DNA of 64,000 nucleotides from Pseudomonas sp. MM223 (GTDB lineage Bacteria > Pseudomonadota > Gammaproteobacteria > Pseudomonadales > Pseudomonadaceae), in NCBI GenBank assembly GCA_947090765.1, contig OX352322.1, positions 62,001 to 126,000 of the forward strand, read 5' to 3'. Within the stretch, counting starts at the first letter, position 1; each line of letters begins with the position of its first letter. This document shows positions 19,349 to 27,738 of this stretch, in pieces. The notes beneath the pieces are model-generated. The model saw only the letters and a list, made by a program, of their open reading frames with translations, was not told where the DNA came from and did no database searches. Made by a program: the position numbers and the translations under genes.

Positions 19349-20157
19349 TCAATGGCGAGCCGAGCGCACCCCTTCAGCCAGTGCCGAGCACAGGCTCAAT
19401 ACGTCGGTCACTGCCTGATCGGCACTCTTGGCCTGGGCGATCTTGTCGACCAGCGCCGAGCCCACCACCACACCATCCGCCAGGCGGGCGATGTTCGCAG
19501 CTTGCTCCGGGGTACGAATGCCGAAACCAACGCTGATCGGCAGATCGGTATGCCGGCGCAGGCGGGCAATGGCTTCGGTCACGTGCTCGGTAGTCGCCGA
19601 GCCTGCACCGGTCACACCGGCCACCGACACGTAATAGACAAACCCGGGCTGCGCTCCAGCACACGCGGCAGGCGCGCATCGTCGGTGGTGGGGGTGGTCA
19701 GGCGGATGAAGTCGATGCCCGCAGCCTGGGCCGGGGTGGCCAGTTCGGCGTCGTGCTCGGGCGGCAGGTCGACGATGATCAGGCCATCGACACCGGCTTG
19801 CTTGGCTTCAGCCACGAACTTATCCACACCAAAGCGGTGGATCGGGTTGTAGTAGCCCATCAGCACGATGGGCGTAGTGTGGTTATCCACACGGAATTCG
19901 CGGACCATTTGCAGGGTCTTGGCCAAGGTCTGGCCAGCTTCCAGGGCACGCAGGGTGGCCAGCTGAATGGCCACGCCATCGGCCATCGGGTCGGTAAACG
20001 GCATGCCCAGTTCGATCACGTCGGCGCCAGCGGCTGGCAGGCCCTTGAGGATCTGCAGCGAGGCGTCGTAGCCCGGGTCGCCTGCGGTGACGAAGGTGAC
20101 CAGTGCCGAACGGCCTTCGGCCTTCAGTTCGGCGAAGCGTTGTTCAAGACGGCTCAT
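19349..20157 (-). pseudogene. trpA: Tryptophan synthase alpha subunit, frameshifted by one missing base
   Basis: TrpA cleaves indole-3-glycerol phosphate and channels indole to TrpB. The N-terminal frame runs [16 protein letters not shown] to RLPRVLERS and contains the catalytic regions [13 protein letters not shown] and [11 protein letters not shown]. The C-terminal frame continues with [16 protein letters not shown] and [13 protein letters not shown]. On the plus strand one base is missing within 19647-19651 (GGCTG where GAGCTG is expected); restoring it gives 269 residues with a serine at the break. Its ATG overlaps the trpB stop (ATGA). Both halves are fully conserved, so a sequence error is likely. 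Confidence 0.94.
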
Positions 20158-21371
20158 GCCTGTTTCTCCTGGGCGGCCATGTGGTTCATGACGGTTTGCA
20201 TGTCTTTGTCGCCGCGGCCCGACAGGCACACGACCATCAGGTGGTCCTTGGGCAGCTTCGGTGCGCGCTTGATCGCTTCGGCCAGTGCGTGGGAGCTTTC
20301 CAGGGCCGGGATGATGCCTTCGAGGCGGCAGGTGGCGTGGAACGCATCCAGCGCTTCGTCATCGGTAATGCTGACGTACTCGACGCGCTTCACTTCGTGC
20401 AGGTAGGCGTGCTCCGGGCCGATGCCCGGGTAGTCGAGGCCTGCGGAAATCGAGTGAGCGTCGGTGATCTGGCCGTCTGCATCTTGCAGCAGGTAGGTAC
20501 GGTTGCCGTGCAGCACGCCCGGCACGCCGCCGTTCAGGCTGGCGGCGTGTTTGTCGGTGTGCACGCCGTGGCCACCGGCTTCGACGCCGATGATCTGCAC
20601 GCTTGGCTCTTCGAGGAACTCATGGAACAAGCCCATGGCGTTGGAACCACCGCCGACGCAGGCAACCAGGCTGTCTGGCAGGCGGCCTTCCTTTTCTTGC
20701 AACTGGGCGCGGGTTTCCTTGCCGATGATCGACTGGAAGTCGCGAACCATGGCCGGGTACGGGTGTGGGCCAGCTACGGTGCCGATCAGGTAGAAGGTGT
20801 CTTCGACGTTGGTGACCCAGTCACGCAGGGCTTCGTTCATGGCGTCTTTCAGGGTGCCGGTGCCAGCGGTAACCGGCACGATCTCGGCGCCCAGCAGCTT
20901 CATGCGGAACACGTTGGCCTGCTGGCGCTCGATGTCGGTGGCGCCCATGTAGATCACGCACGGCAGGCCGAAGCGGGCAGCCACGGTGGCGGTGGCCACG
21001 CCGTGCATGCCGGCGCCGGTTTCGGCGATCAGGCGCTTCTTGCCCATGCGCTTGGCCAGCAGCACCTGGCCGATGCAGTTGTTCACCTTGTGCGCGCCGG
21101 TGTGGTTGAGCTCTTCACGTTTGAAGAAGATCTTTGCGCCGCCACAGTGCTCGGTCAGGCGCTCGGCGAAGTACAGCGGATTCGGGCGGCCGATGTAGTC
21201 GCGCTGGAAGTACGCCAGCTCTTCGAGGAACTTGGGGTCTGCCTTGGCCGCTTCGTATTCGCGGGCCAGGTCCAGCACCAGTGGCATCAGGGTTTCGGCC
21301 ACGTAGCGGCCGCCGAACGAGCCGAACAGGCCATTGGCGTCGGGGCCGGGGCGGTATTGGGACTGGGTCAT
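20154..21371 (-). CDS. trpB: Tryptophan synthase beta subunit
   Basis: PLP enzyme joining indole and serine to make tryptophan. The 405 residues include the PLP lysine motif HTGAHKVNN near residue 95, AETGAGMHG near 118, the phosphate-binding [13 protein letters not shown] near 243, and the C-terminal [10 protein letters not shown]. It overlaps trpA by 4 nt and is divergent from trpI. In pseudomonads trpBA is activated by TrpI with indoleglycerol phosphate, unlike the enteric trp operon. Confidence 0.98.
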   Translation of the reverse strand: MTQSQYRPGPDANGLFGSFGGRYVAETLMPLVLDLAREYEAAKADPKFLEELAYFQRDYIGRPNPLYFAERLTEHCGGAKIFFKREELNHTGAHKVNNCIGQVLLAKRMGKKRLIAETGAGMHGVATATVAARFGLPCVIYMGATDIERQQANVFRMKLLGAEIVPVTAGTGTLKDAMNEALRDWVTNVEDTFYLIGTVAGPHPYPAMVRDFQSIIGKETRAQLQEKEGRLPDSLVACVGGGSNAMGLFHEFLEEPSVQIIGVEAGGHGVHTDKHAASLNGGVPGVLHGNRTYLLQDADGQITDAHSISAGLDYPGIGPEHAYLHEVKRVEYVSITDDEALDAFHATCRLEGIIPALESSHALAEAIKRAPKLPKDHLMVVCLSGRGDKDMQTVMNHMAAQEKQA

Positions 21372-21481
21372 GGGGCGCTCCAGGGCGTAATGAATGAGTG
21401 ATGGGCTTTACTCTAACCACGGCAAGCCCGGCTGAAAACCGATAAGATTGCGCAAACTTGTCAGAAAAACTCACAGGTAAC
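21372..21481. promoter_or_regulatory. trpB-trpI divergent regulatory region
   Basis: A 110-bp gap between divergently transcribed trpB and trpI. In Pseudomonas the TrpI protein binds here to activate trpBA and control itself; the window keeps that geometry. I cannot assign exact operator boundaries by eye. Confidence 0.6.
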
Positions 21482-22378
21482 ATGGCCCACGACCTCCCTC
21501 CCCTGAATGCCCTGCGCGCCTTCGAGGCTACCGCCAGGCTAAACAGCGTCAGCCAAGCGGCTGAAGCGCTGCATGTTACCCATGGCGCTGTCAGCCGGCA
21601 GATCAAGGTGCTGGAGGAGCACCTGGGCGTAGCCCTGTTCGTCAAGGACGGGCGTGGCATCAAACTCACAGATGCAGGCACACGATTGCGTGATGCCAGT
21701 GGCGAGGCCTTCGACCGGTTGCGCAGCGTGTGTGCCGAGCTCAGCCGTGACGTGAGCGAGGCGCCGTTTGTGCTGGGCTGCTCGGGCAGCCTGCTGGCGC
21801 GTTGGTTTATTCCGAGGCTGGGGCGCCTGAAGGCGGATTTGCCCGAATTGCGCCTGCACTTGTCGGCAGGTGAAGGTGACCTCGACCCTCGTCGGCCAGG
21901 GCTTGATGCATTACTGGTGTACGCGGAGCCGCCTTGGCCTTCGGACATGCAGGTGCATGTGCTGGCCGAGGAACGTATCGGGCCGGTACTCAGCCCTCAT
22001 TTTGCCGGCTTCGAGCGCTTGCGCGCCGCGCCTGCCAGCGCCCTGCTGGAGGAGGCTTTGCTGCATACCACGTCACGCCCGCAAGCATGGCCCACCTGGG
22101 GTCAGCAGCAGGGACTGGACCCGGCCAGGTTGCACTACGGCCAGGCGTTCGAGCATTTGTATTACTTGCTGGAGGCTGCAGTAGCAGGCCTTGGCGTGGC
22201 CATTGCGCCGCAGCCGCTGGTGGCGGATGACTTGCGGGCCGGGCGCCTCAGCGCGCCGTGGGGCTTTTCCCCTACCCGGGCAGCGCTGGCTTTGTGGGTG
22301 CCGCGGCGCGCCGCAGATGGGCGCGCCGAGCAGTTGGCGCAGTGGCTGCGCCGCGAATTGGAACGCCAGGCGGGTTAG
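21482..22378 (+). CDS. trpI: LysR-family transcriptional activator of trpBA
   Basis: 298-residue LysR regulator. The N-terminal helix-turn-helix ([35 protein letters not shown]) is followed by an effector domain. Its divergent position next to trpB identifies it as TrpI, which responds to indoleglycerol phosphate. I chose the ATG at 21482 (MAHDLPPLN); an in-frame start at 21458 would add eight residues. Its last codons overlap the stop of the convergent DUF883 gene by 4 bp, the only convergent junction in the window with no gap and no REP. Confidence 0.94.
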   Translation: MAHDLPPLNALRAFEATARLNSVSQAAEALHVTHGAVSRQIKVLEEHLGVALFVKDGRGIKLTDAGTRLRDASGEAFDRLRSVCAELSRDVSEAPFVLGCSGSLLARWFIPRLGRLKADLPELRLHLSAGEGDLDPRRPGLDALLVYAEPPWPSDMQVHVLAEERIGPVLSPHFAGFERLRAAPASALLEEALLHTTSRPQAWPTWGQQQGLDPARLHYGQAFEHLYYLLEAAVAGLGVAIAPQPLVADDLRAGRLSAPWGFSPTRAALALWVPRRAADGRAEQLAQWLRRELERQAG

Positions 22379-22698
22379 TTGCGACGGGTCAACAGGTAGG
22401 CCGCCAGCAGACCGAGGGCGCCAAGCGCCACGCCTGCCGTTGTCACCGGGTGCTCCTGTGCGTAATCACGGGTGGCGATGCCGGTCTGGCGGGTGCGGGT
22501 CTTCACTTCCTCATAAGCATCGCTGAGCAGGCTACGCGAGTGTTTCAGCGCGCTTTCGGCGTTGCTGCGGATTGCCTTCACCGACTTCTGGGACTCTTCC
22601 GACGCGTCATGCTTGAGGTTTTCCAGGCTTTTCAGAAGGCTTTCGATCTCCGCTTCCATGCTTTCCAGGGATGTTTTACGCAGCGAGTTGCGGTGCAT
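22375..22698 (-). CDS. DUF883 (ElaB/YqjD-like) membrane-anchored protein
   Basis: 107-residue protein with an amphipathic, probably coiled-coil body (about residues 10-70, [17 protein letters not shown]) and a C-terminal membrane anchor ([19 protein letters not shown]) ending in RRN, the plan of ElaB/YqjD proteins. Relatives bind ribosomes at the inner membrane in stationary phase and are often stress-induced. It is convergent with trpI with a 4-bp overlap and divergent from dodecin. Confidence 0.88.
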   Translation of the reverse strand: MHRNSLRKTSLESMEAEIESLLKSLENLKHDASEESQKSVKAIRSNAESALKHSRSLLSDAYEEVKTRTRQTGIATRDYAQEHPVTTAGVALGALGLLAAYLLTRRN

Positions 22699-22764
22699 GT
22701 TGACTCTCCTTTGCAGTATGGGCTGTTAAAGGTTGCGACCTTGGGCCTGCGCGAAAGTGCGATC

Positions 22765-22792
22765 GAACTTTCACCTTTGCGGACGGCTCGCA
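22765..22792 (+). promoter_or_regulatory. Possible AlgU (sigma-22)-type promoter upstream of dodecin
   Basis: GAACTT (22765-22770), 17 bp, then TCGCA, a 3 of 5 match to the TCTGA -10 element. The -35 is perfect but the -10 is weak, so this is only a candidate. Confidence 0.35.
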
Positions 22793-22850
22793 GGTAAACC
22801 AGGCCTACGCTGCTAGGCTAAAAAATCACCGTTATCCAAGGAGCGTGAAC

Positions 22851-23066
22851 ATGACTGACCATCACACGTACAAGAAGATCGAACTGGTGGGGTCTTCGCC
22901 TACCAGTATCGAAGACGCGATCAACAATGCCCTGGCCGAAGCCGGCAAGAGCATCAAGCACCTGGAATGGTTTGAAGTGGTCGATACCCGTGGGCACATC
23001 CGCGACAACAAGGCGGCGCACTTCCAGGTCACGCTGAAGGTGGGCTTCCGTATCGCCAACAGCTGA
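22851..23066 (+). CDS. Dodecin (flavin-binding dodecameric protein)
   Basis: 71-residue dodecin, which assembles into a hollow dodecamer that stores flavins. Family features are the start [22 protein letters not shown], the aromatic tryptophan in [14 protein letters not shown] that stacks on flavin (near residue 40), and the end [12 protein letters not shown]. The ATG at 22851 has AAGGAG 7 nt upstream, which is better than the GTG two codons earlier. It is followed by a terminator-like hairpin. Confidence 0.95.
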   Translation: MTDHHTYKKIELVGSSPTSIEDAINNALAEAGKSIKHLEWFEVVDTRGHIRDNKAAHFQVTLKVGFRIANS

Positions 23067-23107
23067 AACAGCACCGGGCTGGATGATCCGGGCGTGATGG
23101 GGTATTT

Positions 23108-23143
23108 AGAAAGGGGGTGCCTTGGCGGGCGCCCTTTCTGATT
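23108..23143 (+). terminator. Probable terminator after dodecin
   Basis: Stem AGAAAGGG...GCC / GGC...CCCTTTCT with a short bulge and loop TTGGCG, followed by GATTT. The stem is strong but the T-run is short, so termination efficiency is uncertain. Confidence 0.5.
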
Positions 23144-23167
23144 TCATCTGCACAAGGAAAGCGATCG

Positions 23168-23389
23168 ATGAACAAACTGATTCTGGCGCTGGGCCTGATG
23201 ACACTGGCCGGTGGTGCGCTGGCGGCGGGCAAGCCGTGCGAGGAATTGAAGGCGGAAATTGCCGCCAAGCTCGATGCCAAAGGGGTTACTGGCTACAAGC
23301 TGGAGATCGTCAACAAGGGCGAGCCGGCCGGCAAGGTGATTGGTAGCTGCGAGGCGGGTACCAAAGAGATCGTGTACCGTCGCGGCTGA
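23168..23389 (+). CDS. DUF1161 secreted small protein (copy 1)
   Basis: 73 residues with an N-terminal signal peptide (MNKLILALGLMTLAGGALAA) and a short mature part, GKPCEELKAEIAAKLDAKGV through IGSCEAGTKEIVY, with two cysteines likely forming a disulfide in the periplasm. The function of DUF1161 is unknown. A paralogue with the same KPCEELKAEI block lies 2 kb downstream (25229-25462). It ends at a convergent junction with a REP pair. Confidence 0.88.
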   Translation: MNKLILALGLMTLAGGALAAGKPCEELKAEIAAKLDAKGVTGYKLEIVNKGEPAGKVIGSCEAGTKEIVYRRG

Positions 23390-23422
23390 TGAGCTGAGCG
23401 AAGGCTGAAGGCAGCGCTGTAC

Positions 23423-23540
23423 CTGTAGGAGCGGCCTTGTGTCGCGATAGGGCTGCAAAGCAGCCCCGGCAATTTGTGCATCTGGGCTCATACCCTGGGG
23501 CTGCTGCGCAGCCCTTTCGCGACACAAGGCCGCTCCTACA
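23423..23540. repeat. REP inverted pair, opposite orientation (DUF1161 / monooxygenase junction)
   Basis: Copies at 23423-23466 and 23497-23540. Here the TGTAGGAG ends point outward and the GC hairpins point inward, the reverse of most pairs in the window. It lies between convergent genes. Confidence 0.9.
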
Positions 23541-23569
23541 ACTGACCGCGTCAGCCTGACCTGGCAAGG

Positions 23570-24575
23570 TCACTCGGTCTTGAGGGCCTGCGCCAGCAGT
23601 TCATAGGAGCGGATCCGGTCCGCATGCTCATACAGGTCGCAGGTAAAGATCAGGCTCGTCCGCCCCGGTCTGCTCCAGCAGCACCTCCACCTTGGCCCTT
23701 ACCTTCTGCGGGCTGCCGATCATCGCCAGGCCCAGGAAGCTGCCCACGGCATCCCGCTCATGGGGCAACCACAGCCCATCCATGCTTTCTACCGGCGGCT
23801 TCTGCATCAGGCTCTGGCCGCGAATCAGCGCCAGAATGCGCTGGTACACCGAGGTTGCCAGGTATTCGGCCTTTTCGTCGGTTTCTGCCACCACCATGGG
23901 GATGCCCAGCATCACATACGGCTTGTCCAGCGTGGTCGAGGGCTTGAAATGATTGCGGTAAACGCGGATCGCCTCGTGCATGTAACGCGGCGCAAAGTGC
24001 GAGGCGAAGGCGTAGGGCATACCGCGCATGCCCGCCAGCTGGGCGCTGAACAGGCTGGAGCCGAGTAGCCACATCGGCACGTCAGTGTCGTGCCCCGGCA
24101 CGGCGATCACTTTTTGATCATCGGTGCGTGGGCCGAGGTAGCGCGACAGTTCCTCGACATCGTCCGGGAAATCGTCCGGGCCACCCGCGCGGTCGCGGCG
24201 CAGGGCGTAGGCGGTCATCTGGTCCGAACCCGGCGCACGGCCCAGCCCCAGGTCGATACGCCCCGGGTACAGGCTGGCCAGGGTGCCGAACTGCTCGGCG
24301 ATCACCAGCGGCGCGTGGTTGGGCAACATCACGCCACCCGAGCCCACGCGAATAGTGGAAGTACCCCCGGCCAGATAACCGATCAGCACCGACGTTGCCG
24401 AACTGGCGATGCCGTCCATGTTGTGGTGCTCGGCCACCCAGAAGCGGTTGTAGCCAAAGCGCTCGACGTGTTGCGCCAGGTCCAGCGAGTTGCGCAGCGA
24501 CTGCGCAGGGCCTGCGTCGGCGCGCACGGGTACCAGGTCGAGGGTGGATATTTTCAGGTCACGCAGCTGCGTCAT
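23570..24575 (-). pseudogene. Luciferase-like monooxygenase, frameshifted near the C-terminus
   Basis: Flavin-dependent bacterial-luciferase-like oxidoreductase of the MsnO8/YhbW-like group: [17 protein letters not shown] near residue 45, [15 protein letters not shown] near 77, [15 protein letters not shown] near 105. One extra base within 23651-23657 (minus strand GAGCCTG where GAGCTG is expected) shifts the frame after EQTGADE; without it the protein continues [20 protein letters not shown] to a stop at 23570, 334 residues in all, as the family expects. Substrate unknown. Divergent from the osmC-like gene. Confidence 0.88.
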
Positions 24576-24665
24576 CGGAGCCTCCGCAAAGGTGGTTGGC
24601 CAGAGGCCTTTTTAACTCTGTATGGGCATATTCGGGGGATTCAATGTTTGCTGTGCGATTGGTCT

Positions 24666-24693
24666 GAACTTGCCGTAGGCGGTTGGCCTCTGA
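24666..24693 (+). promoter_or_regulatory. AlgU (sigma-22/RpoE-type) consensus promoter for osmC-like gene
   Basis: GAACTT (24666-24671), 17 bp, TCTGA (24689-24693): an exact match to the AlgU consensus, 36 bp before the start codon. P. aeruginosa osmC is reported to be AlgU-dependent, so the match is functionally plausible. Confidence 0.82.
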
Positions 24694-24729
24694 ATCCATA
24701 AGCACGTAACCGAATGACCAGGAGGCAGT

Positions 24730-25155
24730 ATGAAAAAGACAGCATCGGCGATCTGGCAAGGCGGCTTGAAGGACGGCAAGGGCCTGCTTTCTACGGAAAG
24801 CGGCGCGCTCAAGCAGAACCCCTATGGCTTCAACACCCGTTTTGAGGGCACGCCCGGGACCAACCCGGAGGAACTGATTGGTGCGGCGCATGCCGGCTGT
24901 TTCTCGATGGCGTTGTCCATGATGCTTGGTGAAGCAGGGCTGACAGCGGACCGCATCGACACCGCCGCCGAGGTAACGCTCGACAAGCTGCCTGACGGCT
25001 TTGCCATTACGGCCGTGCATCTGGTGCTCAGGGCCAAGGTACCCGGGGCAAGCGAGGCGCAGTTCCTGGAGATTGCCAACAAAGCCAAGGAAGGTTGCCC
25101 GGTGTCCAAGGTGCTGAACGCAGAAATCAGCCTGGATGCGGCGCTGGTGGGCTGA
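24730..25155 (+). CDS. osmC: OsmC-family organic hydroperoxide peroxiredoxin
   Basis: 141-residue thiol peroxidase of the OsmC branch, induced by osmotic or envelope stress and reducing organic hydroperoxides in the cytoplasm. The two redox cysteines are visible: Cys57 in AAHAGCFSMALSMML and Cys123 in KEGCPVSKVL. The start has AGGAGG upstream. A perfect AlgU promoter lies 36 bp before it, tying the gene to the envelope-stress regulon. Assignment as OsmC rather than Ohr rests on the sequence style and promoter. Confidence 0.93.
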   Translation: MKKTASAIWQGGLKDGKGLLSTESGALKQNPYGFNTRFEGTPGTNPEELIGAAHAGCFSMALSMMLGEAGLTADRIDTAAEVTLDKLPDGFAITAVHLVLRAKVPGASEAQFLEIANKAKEGCPVSKVLNAEISLDAALVG

Positions 25156-25228
25156 AGCGGCGCAACGGCGGCAGTTTGCTGTAGTCTAAAGTGCGTCGGC
25201 AGCACGCTGCCTTTTCAGGAGCCGTTCC

Positions 25229-25462
25229 ATGATTCGCGTAGCAATCGCCGTGTTGGCTTCCCTGGTCGCCACGTCTACGTTGGCGGCGGTCAAGCCGTGC
25301 GAGGAGCTCAAAGCCGAGATCGAGGCCAAGATCCAGGCTCAGGGTGTGCCGTCCTACACCCTGGAGATCGTGCCCAACAGTGAGGTCAAGGACCAGAACA
25401 TGGTCGTCGGGACCTGTGATGGCGGGACCAAGAAGATCATTTACCAGAAGAATGATCGGTAG
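25229..25462 (+). CDS. DUF1161 secreted small protein (copy 2)
   Basis: 77 residues with a signal peptide (MIRVAIAVLASLVATSTLAA) and the mature block VKPCEELKAEIEAKIQAQGV, VGTCDGGTKKIIY, closely parallel to the DUF1161 gene at 23168. Two conserved cysteines suggest a periplasmic disulfide. Function unknown. The start has CAGGAG upstream. It follows osmC by 73 bp and may be co-transcribed from the AlgU promoter. Confidence 0.87.
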   Translation: MIRVAIAVLASLVATSTLAAVKPCEELKAEIEAKIQAQGVPSYTLEIVPNSEVKDQNMVVGTCDGGTKKIIYQKNDR

Positions 25463-25474
25463 ATTCAGCACTTT

Positions 25475-25576
25475 GGGGCCGCTTTGCGGCCTTTCGCGGC
25501 ACAAGGCCGCTCATACAAGGGATCGCGTCCCCCTGTAGGAGCGGCCTTGTGCCGCGAAAGGGCTGCAAAGCAGCCC
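25475..25576. repeat. REP inverted pair (DUF1161 / lipoprotein junction)
   Basis: Left copy 25475-25517 and right copy 25533-25576 of the TGTAGGAGCGG class, the left carrying one substitution (CTCATACA). Lies between convergent genes. Confidence 0.9.
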
Positions 25577-25581
25577 CAAGG

Positions 25582-25995
25582 TCACGGAATGCAGAACACG
25601 TCGCTAGGCTCGTTCACCAGCACCTTGCGGCTGGCGTCATACAGCAGTACCTGCGGCTCCATCACCGGCGCCCGCGCCTCCAGGCGATAACGCTCGCCGG
25701 CCTTGAAATCGTCAAAGCGCACGGTCAGGTAGCAGGTTCGGTCCCGGGGCTCGGTCATGATGCCGCCCGAGTAGATTTCATAATCGAAGCGCACCACCAG
25801 TTCGTGCTTGCCAGGTGTGACCTGGAAGTAACGCCCGTCATCCAGGCGCTTGCCATCGAGGCGGTCGGCCATGATTACCCGGCCGGGGGTCATGGTGTAA
25901 AGATCGACCCAGGCCTGCTTGGGGTCGACGGGCGGCAAGGGGCTGGCGCAAGCCCCCAGTGCACTGAGGGCGATCAGCATCATGGGCTGGCGCAT
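25582..25995 (-). CDS. Putative lipoprotein, paralogue A
   Basis: 137 residues with a lipoprotein signal (MRQPMMLIALSALGAC, lipid-modified Cys16) and a beta-rich mature domain: QAWVDLYTMTP, RLDDGRYFQVTPGKHELVVRFDYE, CYLTVRFDDFKAGERYRLEAR. I do not recognise a named family beyond conserved Pseudomonas lipoproteins. The adjacent gene at 26051-26464 is a clear paralogue with the same order of blocks. Confidence 0.8.
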   Translation of the reverse strand: MRQPMMLIALSALGACASPLPPVDPKQAWVDLYTMTPGRVIMADRLDGKRLDDGRYFQVTPGKHELVVRFDYEIYSGGIMTEPRDRTCYLTVRFDDFKAGERYRLEARAPVMEPQVLLYDASRKVLVNEPSDVFCIP

Positions 25996-26050
25996 GGCAA
26001 AACTCCCACTTGCGATTTACAAGGTACAAGCATAGCGCCGTTTGCGTGGC

Positions 26051-26464
26051 TCAGGTGCGTTGGCAGCCTGCAGGCAGGCCTTGACCAACCATTTTTTGCT
26101 GGTCGTTGTAGAGCTTGATCCAGGGGCGGAAGCCGATGCTGCCAGCGTGCAGTTGATAGCGCTGGCCGGCGCTGAAGTCCTTGAAGGTCAGCTTGACCTG
26201 GCAATCGCGCCACAGGGGCTCGCTGACCGGGCCGATATTGCTGGGGGTAACCGGGAACTGGTAGCGCACGGTCAGCTCGTGGCTGCCGGGCTGTACTTCG
26301 AAATAGCGGCTGTCGGCCCAGTCACGTTCATCGACCTGCACGGCGTCCAGCGAGGTGTTTTCGTAGGGTGTCAGGTCGATCCAGGCCTGGTTCGGGTCCG
26401 GGTCTGGCAACGTCGAACAGGCGGATATCAACAACAGTGAGCCGGCGACCAACAATGCACGCAT
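26051..26464 (-). CDS. Putative lipoprotein, paralogue B
   Basis: 137 residues, signal peptide with lipobox cysteine at 16 (LLLISAC), then QAWIDLTPYEN, WADSRYFEVQPGSHELTVRYQF, CQVKLTFKDFSAGQRYQLHAG. Block order and length match the neighbouring paralogue A, so the pair arose by tandem duplication. Function unknown; the PG(K/S)HEL block suggests a beta-sandwich. Divergent from the metallo-aminopeptidase lipoprotein, with start codons only about 70 bp apart. Confidence 0.8.
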   Translation of the reverse strand: MRALLVAGSLLLISACSTLPDPDPNQAWIDLTPYENTSLDAVQVDERDWADSRYFEVQPGSHELTVRYQFPVTPSNIGPVSEPLWRDCQVKLTFKDFSAGQRYQLHAGSIGFRPWIKLYNDQQKMVGQGLPAGCQRT

Positions 26465-26531
26465 GGCGAAACTCCCCCTTGGCGAGATAGTCTTGGAGCG
26501 AATCAGCCTTGAGCGAGTCAGACAGTCCCGG

Positions 26532-27623
26532 ATGCTTCGACTTTTTCTTATGCAGCGCTCAGGCCCTGGGGCACTCGACCGCGTTTTTACCCGTTTGGTT
26601 CCCCTGCTGGGGGGGCTACTGCTGAACGGTTGCAGCAGCGTCGCCTACTATGGGCAGCTGGCCGAGGGCCAATTGCAGTTGCTGCGCGCACGTCAGCCCG
26701 TCGCGCAGGTGGTGGCCGACCCAGCCACGTCGCCGCAGTTACGTTCGCGTCTGGCCCACGCCGAACAGGCGCGGGTATTCGCCAGCCAGCAGTTGAAACT
26801 GCCGGATAACCGTAGCTACAGGGTTTATGCCGACATTGGCCGGCCTTATGTGGTGTGGAATGTATTCGCCACGCCCGAGTTGTCGTTGCAGCCGGTGACG
26901 CACTGTTTTCCGATCGCGGGGTGCGTGGCTTATCGCGGCTACTACCAGCAAGGTGCGGCACGCGGGGCGGCGGCGTTGATGCGCCAGGACGGCCTGGATG
27001 TGTATCTGGGGGGTGTGGAGGCGTATTCGACCCTGGGCTGGTTCGACGATCCGATCCTGTCGTCAATGGTTGGTTGGGGCGATGAGCGCTTGGCCACACT
27101 CATCTTCCATGAGCTGGCTCACCAGCGTTTCTATGTGCAGGACGATACCGAGTTCAATGAATCGTTTGCCTCCTTTGTCGAGCAGGAAGGCACCCGGCAA
27201 TGGCGCACGGCGCGTGGGCTTGCCGCAGTTGGCGAGGCGCAGGGGCAGCAGCGTGACCAGTTCATCCGGCTGGTGCTGGCCAGCCGCGAGCGGTTGCAGG
27301 CAATTTATGCCGGGCCACTGGACGATGCGCACAAGCGGCTGGCCAAGCACGCTGAGTTTGAGCGCTTGAGGCGTGAATACCGGCAGGTGCGTGATGGCCA
27401 ATGGGGCGGTGACAAGCGCTATGACGCCTGGGTGTATGGGCCGATGAACAACGCCAAGTTGTTGCCGTTTGGGCTGTATGACCAGTGGGTACCGGCGTTT
27501 GCGGCGGTGTTTCGCGAGGTGGGTGGGGATTGGGCGCGGTTTTACGAGCGGGTCGAGCAACTGGGGCGATTGCCGATTGAGAAGCGGAAGGCGGCGTTGC
27601 AGGGGTTGATGGTTAGCCAGTGA
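26532..27623 (+). CDS. Predicted lipoprotein zinc aminopeptidase (PF10023-like)
   Basis: About 363 residues. The N-terminal signal (RLVPLLGGLLLNGC) ends in a lipobox cysteine, so an envelope lipoprotein is likely. The zinc motif HELAH (His193, Glu194, His197) and the downstream ESFASFVEQEGTRQW resemble the Aminopep family (COG4324). Other blocks are SYRVYADIGRPYVVWNVFATPELS and LPFGLYDQWVPAFAAVF. The start is uncertain: ATG 26532 or 26550, neither with a strong ribosome site. Peptidase activity is inferred from the motif only. Confidence 0.8.
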   Translation: MLRLFLMQRSGPGALDRVFTRLVPLLGGLLLNGCSSVAYYGQLAEGQLQLLRARQPVAQVVADPATSPQLRSRLAHAEQARVFASQQLKLPDNRSYRVYADIGRPYVVWNVFATPELSLQPVTHCFPIAGCVAYRGYYQQGAARGAAALMRQDGLDVYLGGVEAYSTLGWFDDPILSSMVGWGDERLATLIFHELAHQRFYVQDDTEFNESFASFVEQEGTRQWRTARGLAAVGEAQGQQRDQFIRLVLASRERLQAIYAGPLDDAHKRLAKHAEFERLRREYRQVRDGQWGGDKRYDAWVYGPMNNAKLLPFGLYDQWVPAFAAVFREVGGDWARFYERVEQLGRLPIEKRKAALQGLMVSQ

Positions 27624-27629
27624 GATTTT

Positions 27630-27731
27630 GGGGCCGCTTTGCGGCCCATCGCGACGCAAGGCCGCTCCTACAAGGGATCGCGCACTCCTGTAGGAGCGGC
27701 CTTGTGTCGCGATGGGCTGCAAAGCAGCCCC
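27630..27731. repeat. REP inverted pair (aminopeptidase / phosphatase junction)
   Basis: Left copy 27630-27671 and right copy 27689-27731 of the TGTAGGAGCGG class. Lies between convergent genes. Confidence 0.9.
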
Positions 27732-27738
27732 ATGGCCC

